55,765 bases of DNA from Chromera velia (GCA_018398765.1 JAHBMJ010000024.1:3710-59474), one strand, 5' to 3'; counted from the first letter of the stretch, positions 20,766 to 31,815 are shown. Numbers and translations are program-made. Notes: generated by a model not told the origin, from the letters alone.

Positions 20766-22977
20766 GGGGGGGGGGGGGGGATAAACTCAAGGGCCCGAAG
20801 CTCCATGATGATAGTCACTGGCCCTGTGTTCCCCCCTCCTTCTTCCCCCGCTTTTTCTCTGCACATGATAGAGGAAACCCTGAAAGGAATAAACGTGAAT
20901 AAGGCTGCTGGTCTTGATGGAATCGCCCCTGAACATCTCGCTCTTTGCTTCAAACACTCAACCCTTTCTCGCTTTCTCCTCTTTGTCTTCTTTAATCTGT
21001 TTCATTCTTTTTCATTTTGGCCATGTAGATGGAATGTCCTGAGGATTGCTCCCGTACCGAAGGGCCCCCCTTCTCTTGATTGTAATGAATGGAGGCCCAT
21101 TCACATTGTTAGTCTCCTGGGTAAGGTTTTTGCTCTTCTTATGGACGTCCGCCTTCGTAAAGAGACAAAGATCGGTGAGAGACAGCTAGGCTTCAGGAGG
21201 GGCGTGGGGACACGGGAAGCGTTCGCGTCCCTCTCTTCTCTCATTCTTCAGTCTAAGCACAAAAGGAAGCCCCTCATCGCAGCGTTTGTAGACTTCTCCA
21301 AAGCTTTTGATACAGTGCTCAGAGAGAAAATGTTACAAAGACTTAAGGACGAAGGGGTCAGTCAGGCGGACATCCACATGATTCATTCCATGTACTGTAA
21401 TGTGACAGCAAGGGTTGATGGGGGAGACAAGTGCTTGTCGGAGGGAGCGGGTGTGAAGCAGGGTGACCCTCTTTCTCCTCTTCTTTTTCTTCTGTTTATA
21501 AACAATTTGCACAAAGCCCTCAGCTCGGAGAACCAACAGCAGAGCGGTAATGAGGGAAGGAGCGCTTTGAAACCTGTCAAGCTTTCCTCGACCCTAATAG
21601 AGAGTATTGGATACGCTGATGATCTTGTGTTGTTTGCCCACAGCGCTGCAGACCTGCAGGAGAGACTCCAGCGCCTCGAGGTATACTGCAATGAGCACGG
21701 CCTCACGGTGAACTTGAAGAAAACAAAGATCCTCCGTCTATCGTCCCCTGATCCTCTCATTGAGCCCGACTCGGAGAGTCCCCTTTTGTTTTCAATGGAA
21801 GGCCGGTTGAGCATGTTGATAGATACAAATACCTAGGCAACTGGATCTTTGAGGGGGGGGATCTATCTAAAACTGTGAAAGCAAGAATTGAGTCGGCAGA
21901 AAGGGCTCTGGGGGGAGTATTTGGAACTCTCTCTTCAATTGGTTTTGTTTCTTCTTTCTCCCGAATTCAACTGTTCAAAGCTCTATGGGTGCCTGTGGCA
22001 ATGTTCGGTCTTGAAGCCCTAGCTCCCACTCAGGCAGTCAGATATTCAATGCATCTCTCGATGCATTGCAGCTCCGTTTTGTTCGCTGGTCTTTTGGTTT
22101 GTCCCAGAACTCTTTTGTTTCTCCCTCTCTTCACTCTTTTGGTTTGGAACCCTTTGGTTGTCTGCTTGCGAAACAAGTAGCCAGCTTCTTTCAGTCTCTT
22201 AAATCTATAGAACGCGCCTTGCCCACGGCTGTATGGGAGGCCTGCATCGCTGGTTCTTGTGCTCCCTTTGTCTCCTCCACCAAGCGTCTGGCTGTGCCCC
22301 TTGACAGTTCTCTCCTGGCAGACACAGATGAGCCACGCCAAGAAAAGCCAAAAAAGAAAGGAAAATTCAAACGGAAAGAGGCGTGTCGCAAGATTGAGAC
22401 GAATCAATGGCTTGGTGAATGGGCTAGAAGACAGGAAGGCAGCAGGAATAGAGACAGAATCTTCCATCCTCTTAGTGCCCTCACTGATTTCCAAAGAGAG
22501 AACCCTTCCAGACAGAGGCTCTCCATGCTCCTGCTTGCAGAAAGGAAATGGCAGTCATGTCCGTCAGACACAGGAAACGATCTACACATACGCACGTTGT
22601 CCCCTTGTCTTCTTAAATCCTCTGCAAACATCCGCCCTCTCCTGAGAGCGATGACGGGTGGTTTTGTGCAGCGGGGGGAGCTGGAGAAGACCTGCTCGGC
22701 TTGCTCTGGCAGAAAAGTTCGTGATGAGATCCATCTGCTCACGGAATGTGCGGACACAGAGAGGGAGAGACGGAAGCTTGACGAAATCATCAGCAGAATA
22801 AAGGAGCGCGCGCCCATTGAGAAACGGGTAGAAATTGCGCAATGGGTGGCTGTCTCAGCTGGTAGGGGAGTGGGGGAGAGTGAAAAGAAAGTCCGAGAGA
22901 TGATCGCTCTTATATCGTCGTTCCAGCCTCTGGCGGGTATGAGGGCGGTAGAAGAGTGTATAGCCAAATTGGCGTGA
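20766..22977 (+). pseudogene. LINE reverse-transcriptase ORF2 remnant
   Basis: The readable polyprotein fragments are in frame 3 (to 21836), frame 2 (about 21790-22180) and frame 1 (about 22050-22977). It has an RT domain with an intact YADD box, a thumb-like helical segment, and a C-terminal zinc-knuckle-like motif. No single frame covers the protein, so it cannot be made as it stands. Confidence 0.8.
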
Positions 22978-23100
22978 GTTCGTGTTGTCATGTTCGAATG
23001 GGTCAATGCGCTAGGTTAACAAACCAACATTGCATGTCATGCCCCGTGGTTGGCCAGAGCCTAAGTGGTGGCTCACCGGCTTTAACCGCCTCAATTCAAT
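20766..23100 (+). mobile_element. non-LTR retrotransposon (LINE), 5'-truncated at the gap, frameshifted
   Basis: Reverse transcriptase of the LINE type: KAAGLDGIAPEHL, the DFSKAFDTV metal motif, GVKQGDPLSPLLF and the catalytic YADDLVLF, in the frame open to the stop near 21836. The frame then shifts at about 21787 and again at about 22045. The third segment ends at 22977 and holds a Cys/His motif (CSACSGRKVRDEIHLLTEC) typical of LINE C-termini. No endonuclease domain is visible; it would lie in the gap. Both shifts and the missing 5' end mark a dead copy, unless the shifts are sequencing errors. Confidence 0.88.
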
Positions 23101-23705
23101 TCAGATTCAGTCACATTTAATCAATGAACCACTAGCACTAGAAAATAAGAAAAAGTAGTTACTAGGTTAAAGACTAAAAAGGCAAGTGGAGACTGTGAAG
23201 TCCCAGTGGACACTGTAAGAGGTAGCAAAGGTAGCCAAAGACAGAGCTAAAATGAGCTAAAACAATTATGAACAACCCGTATCAGAGGATACAAATCGGT
23301 GTAAAAAGAATTTAAAAAATCAATGAAACACTGAGAAAACAATTCAAATAAACCTTAGAAACATGATTGGTACGCTTCGTTTCACTAGGAGCACTAGACA
23401 GAACATCCTAGTAACTGATAGATCGAACATAAGGAAGGTGCTCCAAATGTCAAGTTTGGATATCCAAACCGATTTCGGAGAGATCCAAAGCTCTAAAGCA
23501 TCTTTATCATATTAGAAGAGAAGTGAGCAAGCCCTTGTTCGCCCTTGTTGCATCATCACTTGCATGCTTTATCAAATCGATCAGAGTTTTCACAAACCTG
23601 AAAGCCTGTTAGAGGCAAACGTATAGCGGCCAAAAGAAACAGACAGTCAAATGTCATGCAACTTAGACGTCATCAGCCGGAGCACGGTACACAGCTTTAA
23701 AAGGC
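23101..23705. other. AT-rich non-coding stretch after the LINE
   Basis: I see no gene. The sequence is rich in short A/T words and probably consists of LINE 3' flank and older transposon debris. Confidence 0.4.
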
Positions 23706-23719
23706 TTCGAGGGCTGTCC

Positions 23720-24315
23720 TGCAAGGACCTAGGAATTTAAACAGGAATTTAGATAGGAGTTCAAAGGGATTTAGACAGACAGGAATCTAAAGGATTCAAA
23801 GGAATTTAAAGTTCCAAATTTCTAAATTTTGGAGGTTGATTAATCAACTTGCACGATTTTTTATGAATTATGATAACTTAGATCAAATTTGATACTGACG
23901 GTGCTTCAACGAGCACAATCAATATCGAGGAATTAGTTTTAACTAATCCTATTCATGATTGGAATGGTTCCCTCTCAGTCAGCAGCCCAAAACATGCAAA
24001 GTTCAGAAGAGTTGTTAGTTGATCGCGGCCTAGGAAACCAGGCGGGCCACGGGGTGTGGTCTGAGCCTCAGGAGTGAGGCACACCCCCCTGCCGTTTGCG
24101 GGGGCGACCTTTATAGGACAAAACGGCGACAGTGCTCTAGGGCACCACTAAATCACTTATCACTTATCACTTAACTAGATAAGCAATCGACCTCCAAAAG
24201 TTGCTAAATTCATCTAAATTCCTCTTTTTAAATTCTTTTAGATTCCTGTACGTAACGTCTAAATTTCTTTCTGAAATCATTCCTCTAAATTCCTGTCTAA
24301 ATTCCTAGGTTTTTG
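23720..24315. mobile_element. non-autonomous element with about 120-bp terminal inverted repeats
   Basis: The left arm at about 23720-23838 (starting CCTAGGAATTTAAACAGGAA and ending TTTTGGAGGTTGATT) is the imperfect reverse complement of about 24185-24312 (starting AATCGACCTCCAAAAGTTGC and ending TTTAGATT...CTAAATTCCTAGG). About 350 bp lie between them, with no coding potential. A second right arm lies at about 30318-30455. It looks like a MITE or fold-back element. Confidence 0.65.
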
Positions 24316-24790
24316 GACGGGGCCCTGAGGGGGGGTCTGATACTTTAGCCTACTCAGGCTAGCTAAGCCTAGCTCAGAAACGCCCCGCCTTGATAGCTCT
24401 GGCAACAAAGGGACATAACGGGAAGGTGCGGGAAGGCCTATTGCGGGGAACCAATCAATTTTTTTTGAATCAATCAATGGGCAATCAATCAACCAATTAA
24501 TGAATAAATAAATTTATAATAATACCACATGCTTTCCTAATGGTGCCAAGAAGGCCCACTGCCACTGGGAATAGACTGAGACTGATCGATCTAGTGATCG
24601 ATCATGTTGTTAATTACGACAAATTTACGGGCTGAATCAATTCATTTGTAATTCAATGCTACCAATTATATTAGCGTTTTACAGCAACTTATATTTTGTT
24701 GAGCAACGCCTGTCATTTAAAACTCTTGTACATAGGCATTCCTGAAGACATTTGGTATGTCTTTTTCTTGAATAAAGAAGGTTCCTGCAG
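24185..24790 (+). repeat. duplicated flank A, left copy, ending in AATAAA and (CA)n
   Basis: About 600 bp that recur in the same orientation at about 30318-31020. Shared landmarks are GGGTCTGATACTTTAGCC, 'gcggggaaccaat', 'ccacatgctttcctaat', ATCGATCATGTTGTTAATTA, and TTGAATAAAGAAGGTTCCTG followed by CA and GAAA repeats. The AATAAA box before a microsatellite suggests a retroposed 3' end. The two copies flank the copia element. Confidence 0.8.
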
Positions 24791-24829
<39 letters not shown>

Positions 24830-25479
24830 GAAAGAAAGAAAGAAAGAAAGGAAGGAAGAAAGGAAGAAAGGAAGGAAGAAAGAAAAGAAAGAAAGAAAAG
24901 AAAGCAAGAAAAGAAAGCAAGAAAAGAAAGAAAGAAAAGAAAGAAAGAAAAGAAAGAAAGAAAGAAAGAAAGAAAAGAAAGAAAGAAAGAAAAGAAAGAG
25001 AGAAAGAAAAGAAAGAAAGAAAAGAAAAGAAAGAAAGAAAAGAAAGAAAGAAAAGAAAAGAAAGAAAAGAAAGAAAAGAAAGAAAGAAAAGAAAGAAAGA
25101 AAAGAAAGAAAGAAAAGAAGGAAAGAAAAGAAAGAAAGAAAAGAAAGAAAGAAAAGAAAGAAAGAAAAGAAAGAAAGAAAAGAAAGAAAGAAAAGAAAAG
25201 AAAGAAAGAAAAGAAAGAAAGAAAAGAAAAGAAAGAAAAGAAAGAAAAGAAAGAAAGAAAAGAAAGAAAGAAAAGAAAGAAAGAAAAGAAAGAAAGAAAG
25301 AAAAGAAAGAAAGAAAAGAAAGAAAGAAAGAAAGAAAGAAAAGAAAGAAAGAAAAGAAAGAAAAGAAAGAAAGAAAAGAAAGAAAAGAAAGAAAAGAAAG
25401 AAAGAAAAAAAGAAAAAAAGAAAGAAAGAAAGAAAGAAAGAAAAGAAAGAAAGAAAGAAAGACAGACAGAAAGAAAGAA

Positions 25480-25546
<67 letters not shown>

Positions 25547-25560
25547 AGGGAGAGAGAGGG
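24790..25560. repeat. (GAAA)n/(GAAAA)n purine tract, about 0.75 kb
   Basis: A CA run, then about 700 bp of GAAA/GAAAAGAAA units with almost no pyrimidine on the plus strand, then GA and GGGA. Very long open frames here (up to 650 codons on the minus strand) are repeat translations. Confidence 0.97.
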
Positions 25561-25809
25561 AGGAGTACAGAACACGTGGTGACGCCAGCGAGAGTCGACC
25601 CTTCTGAAAGGAGAAGAACCAAAGAAACTGGACCACACCACGAAGTGCTGCTCAGAATCATTGAGTAATCACCTACAGGAGCCATCGACAACAACGAAAA
25701 CGACAACAGCAAGGAAAAACAACAGAACCTGGACCACACCACGAAGTGCTGCTTAAATTGGCAGATTGATATTCTTGGTCCCCTCACAAAAACAAAGCAG
25801 TGTTGCACG

Positions 25810-26391
25810 GTGCCCAATTGTAGTACCTGCGCATCTTTCTGCTCGCTCGATGACTTTGAGTGGGAAGAAGAGCGATCAGCAACAATCAGGGAGGTGGGGA
25901 AGAAGGCGTTTGCTGTGCAGGCGGGGAAACAAGTGGTTGCATCGGGGGAGACGGTTGCAGAACTTGACTCCCAGTGCACGTTCTCGATTTTCCCCAGATC
26001 GAAAGTGCGCGTCATCCGCGAATGGCCCTGCGTATCTCGGTACGTAGAGGTCTTCGGACACAGGTCCGAGGCAGTCACCACCTCCAGGGGTTTGTGTTGT
26101 CTCCAGTATCCGTCTCCAGGGGGGGAGGGGACTGTTTCCGTGGTGCAGATCGGGAACATCACGGATAGTCCGGAAGCCGACCTCCTGATCCATGCGGGGG
26201 CGGTCGATCGGTTTGATGGGACTGCGGTTGTGAGGAGCGCAGGTGGAAAGTTCGTGCGCGTGGGTTTGCAACGAAAATTTGATCCACAGGGGGTGTACCC
26301 TTTCCGAGCAGCGACGGTGGTGAAGGCCCTTTCGGTCAGCCGGGTGGCAGGGGGGGTCCCTGTGTGCGATGTGCTTGCAAAGGAGCAGTGA
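25810..26391 (+). CDS. copia 5' ORF of unknown function
   Basis: 193 codons in frame 1 (MPNCSTCASFC...) directly upstream of the integrase region. It opens with a Cys-rich stretch (CSTCASFC) and contains no recognisable protease DTG/DSG. It could be part of gag/protease in decayed form. Given its position and open length I treat it as transposon coding sequence, not a host gene. Confidence 0.35.
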   Translation: MPNCSTCASFCSLDDFEWEEERSATIREVGKKAFAVQAGKQVVASGETVAELDSQCTFSIFPRSKVRVIREWPCVSRYVEVFGHRSEAVTTSRGLCCLQYPSPGGEGTVSVVQIGNITDSPEADLLIHAGAVDRFDGTAVVRSAGGKFVRVGLQRKFDPQGVYPFRAATVVKALSVSRVAGGVPVCDVLAKEQ

Positions 26392-26782
26392 GCTGCGCAT
26401 GTACCCTCTGTCTGTACGCTCTTTTCTGTGTTGATCAGATTTAGTTCCCATGCTTGCATTGAGTGTTTTCTGTGTGTGTATGAATAGGAGTTTGATTCTG
26501 CTTGGGTTGGTTCCCTGCAGAATCCTCCCGCACACGGGGATTCACTGAACACCACCCCAGACAACGACTCCCTCTCCTCTTTCAAAGGCAAATAGGGAGT
26601 AGCCACATGTTCCTCGATTCCTCGTCCTTTTGTTTCGAATTCTCTTCCTCCTTCTGTTCTTTTTCGCATGCTGCGTCAACACATTCGTTTTGGTCATGCT
26701 TCTCTTCCTCGTTTGAGTGCAAGCTTGAAGGAGCAAAAGGCTCTCTGCTGATGTTTTCGAACTCAGCCAGATTAATTCTGAT

Positions 26783-27799
26783 TTGGGAAAGAAGATTTCT
26801 CTTTTGGGTTTTCGGTATGTGTTCGTGATGAGAGATGCAAAGGCAGGGGTGGTGTTGACACGTGCGATGAAGAAAAGAACGGACACCGGTCCTCTCTCTG
26901 CTGTGTGTGAATGGATTGATAAGTACGGGCTCATGAAACGATTTGTGTCAGACAACGCAGGTGAGTTGTGTGAAGGTAAAGTGAAGGCAATGTTAGAAGG
27001 AAGGGGGGTGCATGTTTGCCCCCGACCTCCTGAGTCATCAATGGGGCCTGCAGAGCGATGGGTAAGAACGGCACGTGCTGGTCTGAGATCGATGATCCAT
27101 ACATGGAAGTTGCCTCTCGAATTCTTTCCGTGTGTGCTACGGGCCGTTGAGTATTCATACAATTGCACCGCGTCTGCTGAGACTGGCCGCTCTCCTTTGC
27201 GTTCTGCTTTGGGTGTCCGGCCTGACACCTCAACCATGCCTGGAGACCCTGTTGTGTTTGTACCTCCCTTTCACAAGAAAGTTCAGAATTCGCTTCGTCC
27301 CCCAGGAAAGGTAGGCATCTTCCTCTCTGTTGTCTCTCCATCCGAGTGGCAGTTAGTGCAATGGGATGCTCTTCGGGGTGATTGGTCAAGGGTCGTGCGC
27401 GTTCATCCGATGAAGCATGGTGTGAAGGCTTGCTCCCCTGGTGTCCTTCTCTCTTCGGGTTTGGTTGATCACATAGGGGAGTGGCTTTTGCCTGAACGCC
27501 GGCCTCGGTCAGAAGTCGGGGGGGGGGATAAGAAGAAAATTGACTGGGTCGGCGGGGGGCATGGGCCAGAAGAGAAAGAAACCGAAAGCAAAAACCTTCT
27601 TTCCTCCTCTTCTTCCTCTTCTTCTGTATCCTCCTCTTCTTCTTCTGCCCCATCTTCTTTCCCTGAAGTCTTGTACGGAGAACCAGTCGAATTGGATGAT
27701 CTGTCAGAAGAGAAGGCAGACCAGTCAGTCTGTGGATTTTGCTTTCATGAAGGCCACAGAGCGTTTCGATGCACTCAGCAAAAGAAAAAAAAAGAATGA
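26783..27799 (+). CDS. copia integrase with C-terminal CCHC zinc knuckle
   Basis: The integrase core (rve) reads YVFVMRDAKAGVVLTRAM (first Asp), FVSDNAGE (second Asp) and GPAERWVRTARAGLR (Glu), so the D-D-E triad is present. A Ser-rich linker follows and then CGFCFHEGHRAFRC, a C-x2-C-x4-H-x4-C knuckle. In most copia elements this knuckle lies in Gag, upstream. The frame ends just after an A9 run at about 27785-27794. The next segment (to about 28010) continues in frame 3. Confidence 0.8.
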   Translation: MGKKISLLGFRYVFVMRDAKAGVVLTRAMKKRTDTGPLSAVCEWIDKYGLMKRFVSDNAGELCEGKVKAMLEGRGVHVCPRPPESSMGPAERWVRTARAGLRSMIHTWKLPLEFFPCVLRAVEYSYNCTASAETGRSPLRSALGVRPDTSTMPGDPVVFVPPFHKKVQNSLRPPGKVGIFLSVVSPSEWQLVQWDALRGDWSRVVRVHPMKHGVKACSPGVLLSSGLVDHIGEWLLPERRPRSEVGGGDKKKIDWVGGGHGPEEKETESKNLLSSSSSSSSVSSSSSSAPSSFPEVLYGEPVELDDLSEEKADQSVCGFCFHEGHRAFRCTQQKKKKE

Positions 27800-28024
27800 G
27801 GATCCTGAGCTTTCTTTTTCCATTTCCGACACAGAGAAACTGTCAGGCAAGAATCAGATCCCTGTTTCTCCATCGGATCCTGCAGTCCGGGGGGGGAAGT
27901 TTGATCAAGCAATGGAAAGAGAGCTGAACAAACTTGAAAAGTTCTCGGTCCTCAAAGAGACAGACGGAGAGAAAGACGACGTGCCCGCTTCCTTGTCTCA
28001 TGTGCTGTTTGTTCCATCTTTCTT

Positions 28025-29494
28025 TTGTGTCGTTGGGTGTTCACTTGGAAGTTGAAGGACGGGGAGAGAATCCCAAAAGCTCGTCTTGTCTGCATGGGGC
28101 ATTCAGGAAGGGATCATCGCAATTGTGACACATATTCAGGCACACCTGATTCTTCAATCTTTCGTTTGTTTTTCATCTTTTGTCTGGTAAAGAATTGGGC
28201 GATGGCAATCACGGATGTCACGGGTGCCTTTCTCCAGGCGCCAATTGTCGGTTCTGCTGCCTCTTCTGTGCGTGTGAAGCTGCCTTCATTGTTTCCAAAG
28301 GGGAAGCGGTGGTCTTTCGTTGCAGGGGGGGTGTATGGCTTGAGAAAGGCATTGTGCGGACTGAAAGATGCTCCGCGCATCTTCACGCAATGGCTGAAGA
28401 AAGTGCTCTTCCGTCTCTTTTCCTTTTCTGAGTGTGTTGAGTCCATTTTGATCCAAACTCGTTCTCCCGTTCCTTCTCCCGTCCGTTCGTCAGATGAAAA
28501 ATTATGGGCTGACGTTGAGCAGGCAGACATCACCGCAGCGTGTCAGATGCATGTTGATGATTTGTTTTTACTTGCACCTGATCCGTTGGATTTGTTGAAG
28601 CAGTTTGGGAAGAACGTGGAGTGCGAAGATCCAGAGCTGATTGGAGCAAAGAGGAAGAAAGTGGTTGGTCTTGAGATGGCACATGACAGACAGAAGGGAG
28701 AAATCACTCAAGGACAAATGAGTTACGTCAGCACAGAGTCTCTTCACGAGCCGAAGAGAAGCCGTAAGCTCGAGAAGGCAGACTTCGAGAAGCCAGAAGA
28801 GAAAGAAGTAGACATGAGACTGGAAAAAATTTTCCGCTCATTGTTAGGGATGCTGGGATGGTTGTGCAAAACCCGTTTTGATCTTTCTTTTGCTTTTTCA
28901 CAGTTGTCTCGCTGGTCTTCCTGTCCCTCTCCACGTGTTCTTCGCACCCTTTCAACCGTTTTGTTTTTGGCTGTTGAGAAGGCATGCGAGCTTGTATTTC
29001 TTGCTGTTTGTCTGCCTGAACTGCGTTTGTTCGTCGATGCTGCTTATTGTGATCGACTGTGCGAAGCGAGAAGTGGGTATGTTTTTCAGCTTGCCAATGC
29101 AGACTGGCCGTTGACGTGTCGAGCAAATTTGATAGACTGGGCAAGCCACAGAGAGAAGAGACTCATGCGTTCCACCGCTGGAGCAGAACTGCTTGCTCTC
29201 TGTCAGGGTGTGTTGAGAATGCCTTTGCTTTTAAGGATCACTCGTATGCTTTTTGGAAAGGTGAAGGTGCATGTTCTGACAGACAGTGCAGCGCTGGTTG
29301 AGCAGCTCAAAAATAGAGTCTGCAAGAAAGAGCCGACCTTGCAGGGTCGTTTGCTTTTTGTGTTGCAAGAGTTGGAGGCAGTGGGGGCTTCCTTTGAGCA
29401 CGTTGATGGAGCCGTGAGTCAGATGGCGGATTGCCTTACAAAATGGAAGGATCCTGATGTGGCGTGGCCGAAACCGATGGATGCCGCTTATTAA
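28025..29494 (+). CDS. copia reverse transcriptase-RNase H (RVT_2)
   Basis: 489 codons. RVT_2 hallmarks are FTWKLKDGERIPKARLV, ITDVTGAFLQAP and LRKALCGLKDAPRIFTQWL, with the catalytic box as MHVDDLFLLAP, where the usual YVDD Tyr is His. The RNase H part has LFVDAAYCD, STAGAELLALCQ and VLTDSAALVEQL, ending near SQMADCLTKW. The domain is open to the stop at 29492. It is linked to the integrase segment by two opposite frame changes (about 27790 and 28015). Confidence 0.85.
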   Translation: MCRWVFTWKLKDGERIPKARLVCMGHSGRDHRNCDTYSGTPDSSIFRLFFIFCLVKNWAMAITDVTGAFLQAPIVGSAASSVRVKLPSLFPKGKRWSFVAGGVYGLRKALCGLKDAPRIFTQWLKKVLFRLFSFSECVESILIQTRSPVPSPVRSSDEKLWADVEQADITAACQMHVDDLFLLAPDPLDLLKQFGKNVECEDPELIGAKRKKVVGLEMAHDRQKGEITQGQMSYVSTESLHEPKRSRKLEKADFEKPEEKEVDMRLEKIFRSLLGMLGWLCKTRFDLSFAFSQLSRWSSCPSPRVLRTLSTVLFLAVEKACELVFLAVCLPELRLFVDAAYCDRLCEARSGYVFQLANADWPLTCRANLIDWASHREKRLMRSTAGAELLALCQGVLRMPLLLRITRMLFGKVKVHVLTDSAALVEQLKNRVCKKEPTLQGRLLFVLQELEAVGASFEHVDGAVSQMADCLTKWKDPDVAWPKPMDAAY

Positions 29495-29514
29495 GCATGC
29501 GCGTTAAGGGGGGA

Positions 29515-30064
29515 GTTAGTTAATTTCGCTTTCCCGGGCAGTCTCTCTTAGAGTCTTTACGGAGCCACTAGAAATTGGCAGTTATTTTCGGCAGTGTGAT
29601 TATTCTTTTTCTGGCGGTTTCGATCAATAGATTGCATTGCATAATATGAACAGACTCTTGTTATTCCTTTTCCGTAGTTAACTATACGTATGGTTCTAAA
29701 GCTCACTAGAACCTAGCGTCTAGAAGAATTGAATCGAGCATCCAATCGAATCGAAGCTTCCGAGCATCCTTCAAGACCCAGCGACTCCAGACCAGACGAC
29801 CAGTACTGAACCTTCAGACCTTAGCTCTGTAGACCGATACGTGCAATACCGATACAGTACAGCCAGTACTGAATGCTCAGAAAGAGCTTAACCGATACGT
29901 CACTTCATCTGTATATACCGATACGACTAGCCTTCTAGGCTCCTATAGCGTCATCTAGGTTAGATTTTGTCTCTGTCTAGCCAATCGCGTCGGAGGAGAA
30001 CAGAACACTAGCTAACTAAAGAGTCTGCACTCTGTCTGACTTTGGGGTCAGAGGAGTACAGAAC
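29515..30064 (+). repeat. probable copia 3' LTR
   Basis: It follows the polypurine tract and starts GTTAGTTAATTTCGC. It contains four copies of CCGATAC (29842-29935), candidate U3 repeats, and ends GGAGTACAGAACA. The boundaries are inferred, because no full 5' LTR is available for comparison. Confidence 0.5.
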
Positions 30065-30250
30065 AACATACAGGTATACACACATATACACACACATACA
30101 TAGGCATACACACACACGCAGGCATACATACATACACGTACCATGATGGAGGTGGGGAATAAGAGGAATAAAAATGAGCGGGGAAAAGAAGGGCACGCAC
30201 ACACACAACAGAAACTACACAACCCAACGATGAGCCATGCAAGGCATAGG
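30065..30250 (+). repeat. repeat B, left copy (CA-rich plus about 110 bp unique)
   Basis: A CA/CATA run followed by 'gtaccatgatggaggtgggg' through 'gatgagccatgca'. The same segment recurs at about 31590-31815. The two direct copies bracket the right copy of flank A. Confidence 0.8.
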
Positions 30251-30317
30251 TCTTTGCAGAGGTGGGAGGGGGGTCCGGGGAGGGGGCAAAAGTTTTTGTA
30301 TGAACAATTGACAATTA

Positions 30318-31014
30318 AGAGTTGCTAAACTTATCTAAATTCATCTTTTTAAATTATTTTATATGCCTGTCTAATTTTTTTTTAATTCCAGTCTAAATTC
30401 CTCTCTGAAATCATTCTTAGACTCATTACCCTAAATGTGTGTCCCAATTCCTAGGTTTTTGGAGGGAACTCTAGGTAGGGGTCTGATACTTTAGCCTAGC
30501 TCAGAAACGCGCCGCCTTGATAACTCTGGCAGCAGAGGGGTACTATCCCCGGTATAGCGAGAAGGCTTATAGCGGGGAACCAATTAACCCTAGAATCAAT
30601 GAATGCCAGTGGGCAATCAATCAATCAATTAATCAATGGGTAATCAATCAATCAATTAATCAATCAATGGGCAATTAATTCATCAATCAATCAATTAATG
30701 GGCAATCAATGGGCAATCAATCCGAATTAATCAATCAATGAATTAATGAATGAATTAATAATAATACTACATGCTTTCCTAATCGTGCCAAGAAGGCCCA
30801 CTGGGGATAGACTAAGAGTGATCGATCATGTTGTTAATTACGACCAATTTACGGGCTGAATCAATTCATTTGTAATTCATTGCTACCAATTATATTAGCG
30901 TTTTACAGCAACTTATACTTTGTTGAGCAACGCCTGTCACTTAAAACTCGTGTACAAAGGCGCACTCGAAGGCATTTGGTATATCTTTTTCTTGAATAAA
31001 GAAGGTTCCTGCAG

Positions 31015-31084
<70 letters not shown>

Positions 31085-31094
31085 AAGAAAGAAA

Positions 31095-31157
<63 letters not shown>

Positions 31158-31240
31158 GAGCAAGAAAGAGAGCAAGAAAGAGAGAGAGAGGGAGGGAGGG
31201 AAGGGAGAGGAGAGGAGAGGAGAGGAGAGGAGAGGGAGAG
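30318..31240 (+). repeat. duplicated flank A, right copy, with AATC and GA/GAAA microsatellites
   Basis: Homologous to 24185-25560. It has its own expansion of CAATCAATTAAT at about 30600-30760, then AATAAAGAAGGTTCCTGCAG, CA, GA, GAAA and GGAGA runs. From 31240 to 31590 there is non-coding sequence. Confidence 0.85.
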
Positions 31241-31589
31241 TCACAAACACAGTGACAGAGACAGAGGGAGAAGGAAACGGAGAGAGACAGAAGGGGGCAG
31301 AGAGACAGAAAAAGAAAAAGATAAAGAGGTGGAGAGCGATAAGCACGGGCTGTATGAAAAAAGTGTCTGCACATGCACGTGCAGTCACAGTGAGAACAAA
31401 TCAGAACCCAAATCCGAGGATTCACACTTGAATTGCCTTAAACCTCGACCCCATAGCCATGTGTCGAGAGGTATTTGTTTGTGGGTGCGTTTGTTTGTGG
31501 GTGCATTCGTTGGGTAAATAAAGTCTCATGCCGGGTCTCGTTTTTCACTTTCTGTCCTCCTTGTCGCGCACACATAGGCAGGCTACATA

Positions 31590-31815
31590 CACACACACAC
31601 ACACACACACATACACACATACACAGGCATACGCACACACAGGCATACACACACATACACAGGCACACACACACATACACACACACGCAGGCATACACAC
31701 ATACACGTACCACGACGGAGGTGGGGAACAAGAGGAATAGAGATGAGCGGGGAAAAGAAGGGCGCGCACACACACAACAGAAACCACACAACCCAGCGAT
31801 GAGCCATGCAGGTGT
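31590..31815 (+). repeat. repeat B, right copy, abutting the last visible calpain exon
   Basis: It matches 30065-30250, ending at GATGAGCCATGCA, seven bases before the calpain exon boundary at 31822. The transposon nest therefore touches the calpain gene directly. Confidence 0.8.

Larger units (their letters stand above)
25560..30064 (+). mobile_element. Ty1/copia-type LTR retrotransposon, 5' LTR missing
   Basis: The order integrase then reverse transcriptase-RNase H is that of copia elements. The 3' end has a polypurine tract at 29505-29514 (TAAGGGGGGAG), then a probable 3' LTR of about 550 bp ending GGAGTACAGAACA. The same last 13 bases occur at 25560-25572, just before TGGTGACGCC, a possible tRNA primer site. 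The rest of the 5' LTR is gone and is replaced by a GAAA tract. Several frameshifts interrupt the coding region. Confidence 0.85.

Noticed and set aside
24679-26669. Minus-strand frames up to 650 codons rich in Phe, Leu and Ser
   Set aside because: They are read through the GAAA tract and antisense to the copia element; composition is that of the repeat.
27785-27800. Programmed frameshift at the A9 run as an established feature
   Set aside because: A second, opposite shift follows near 28015 and other breaks occur in the element, so decay or miscalls explain it as well; kept only as a hypothesis in the findings.
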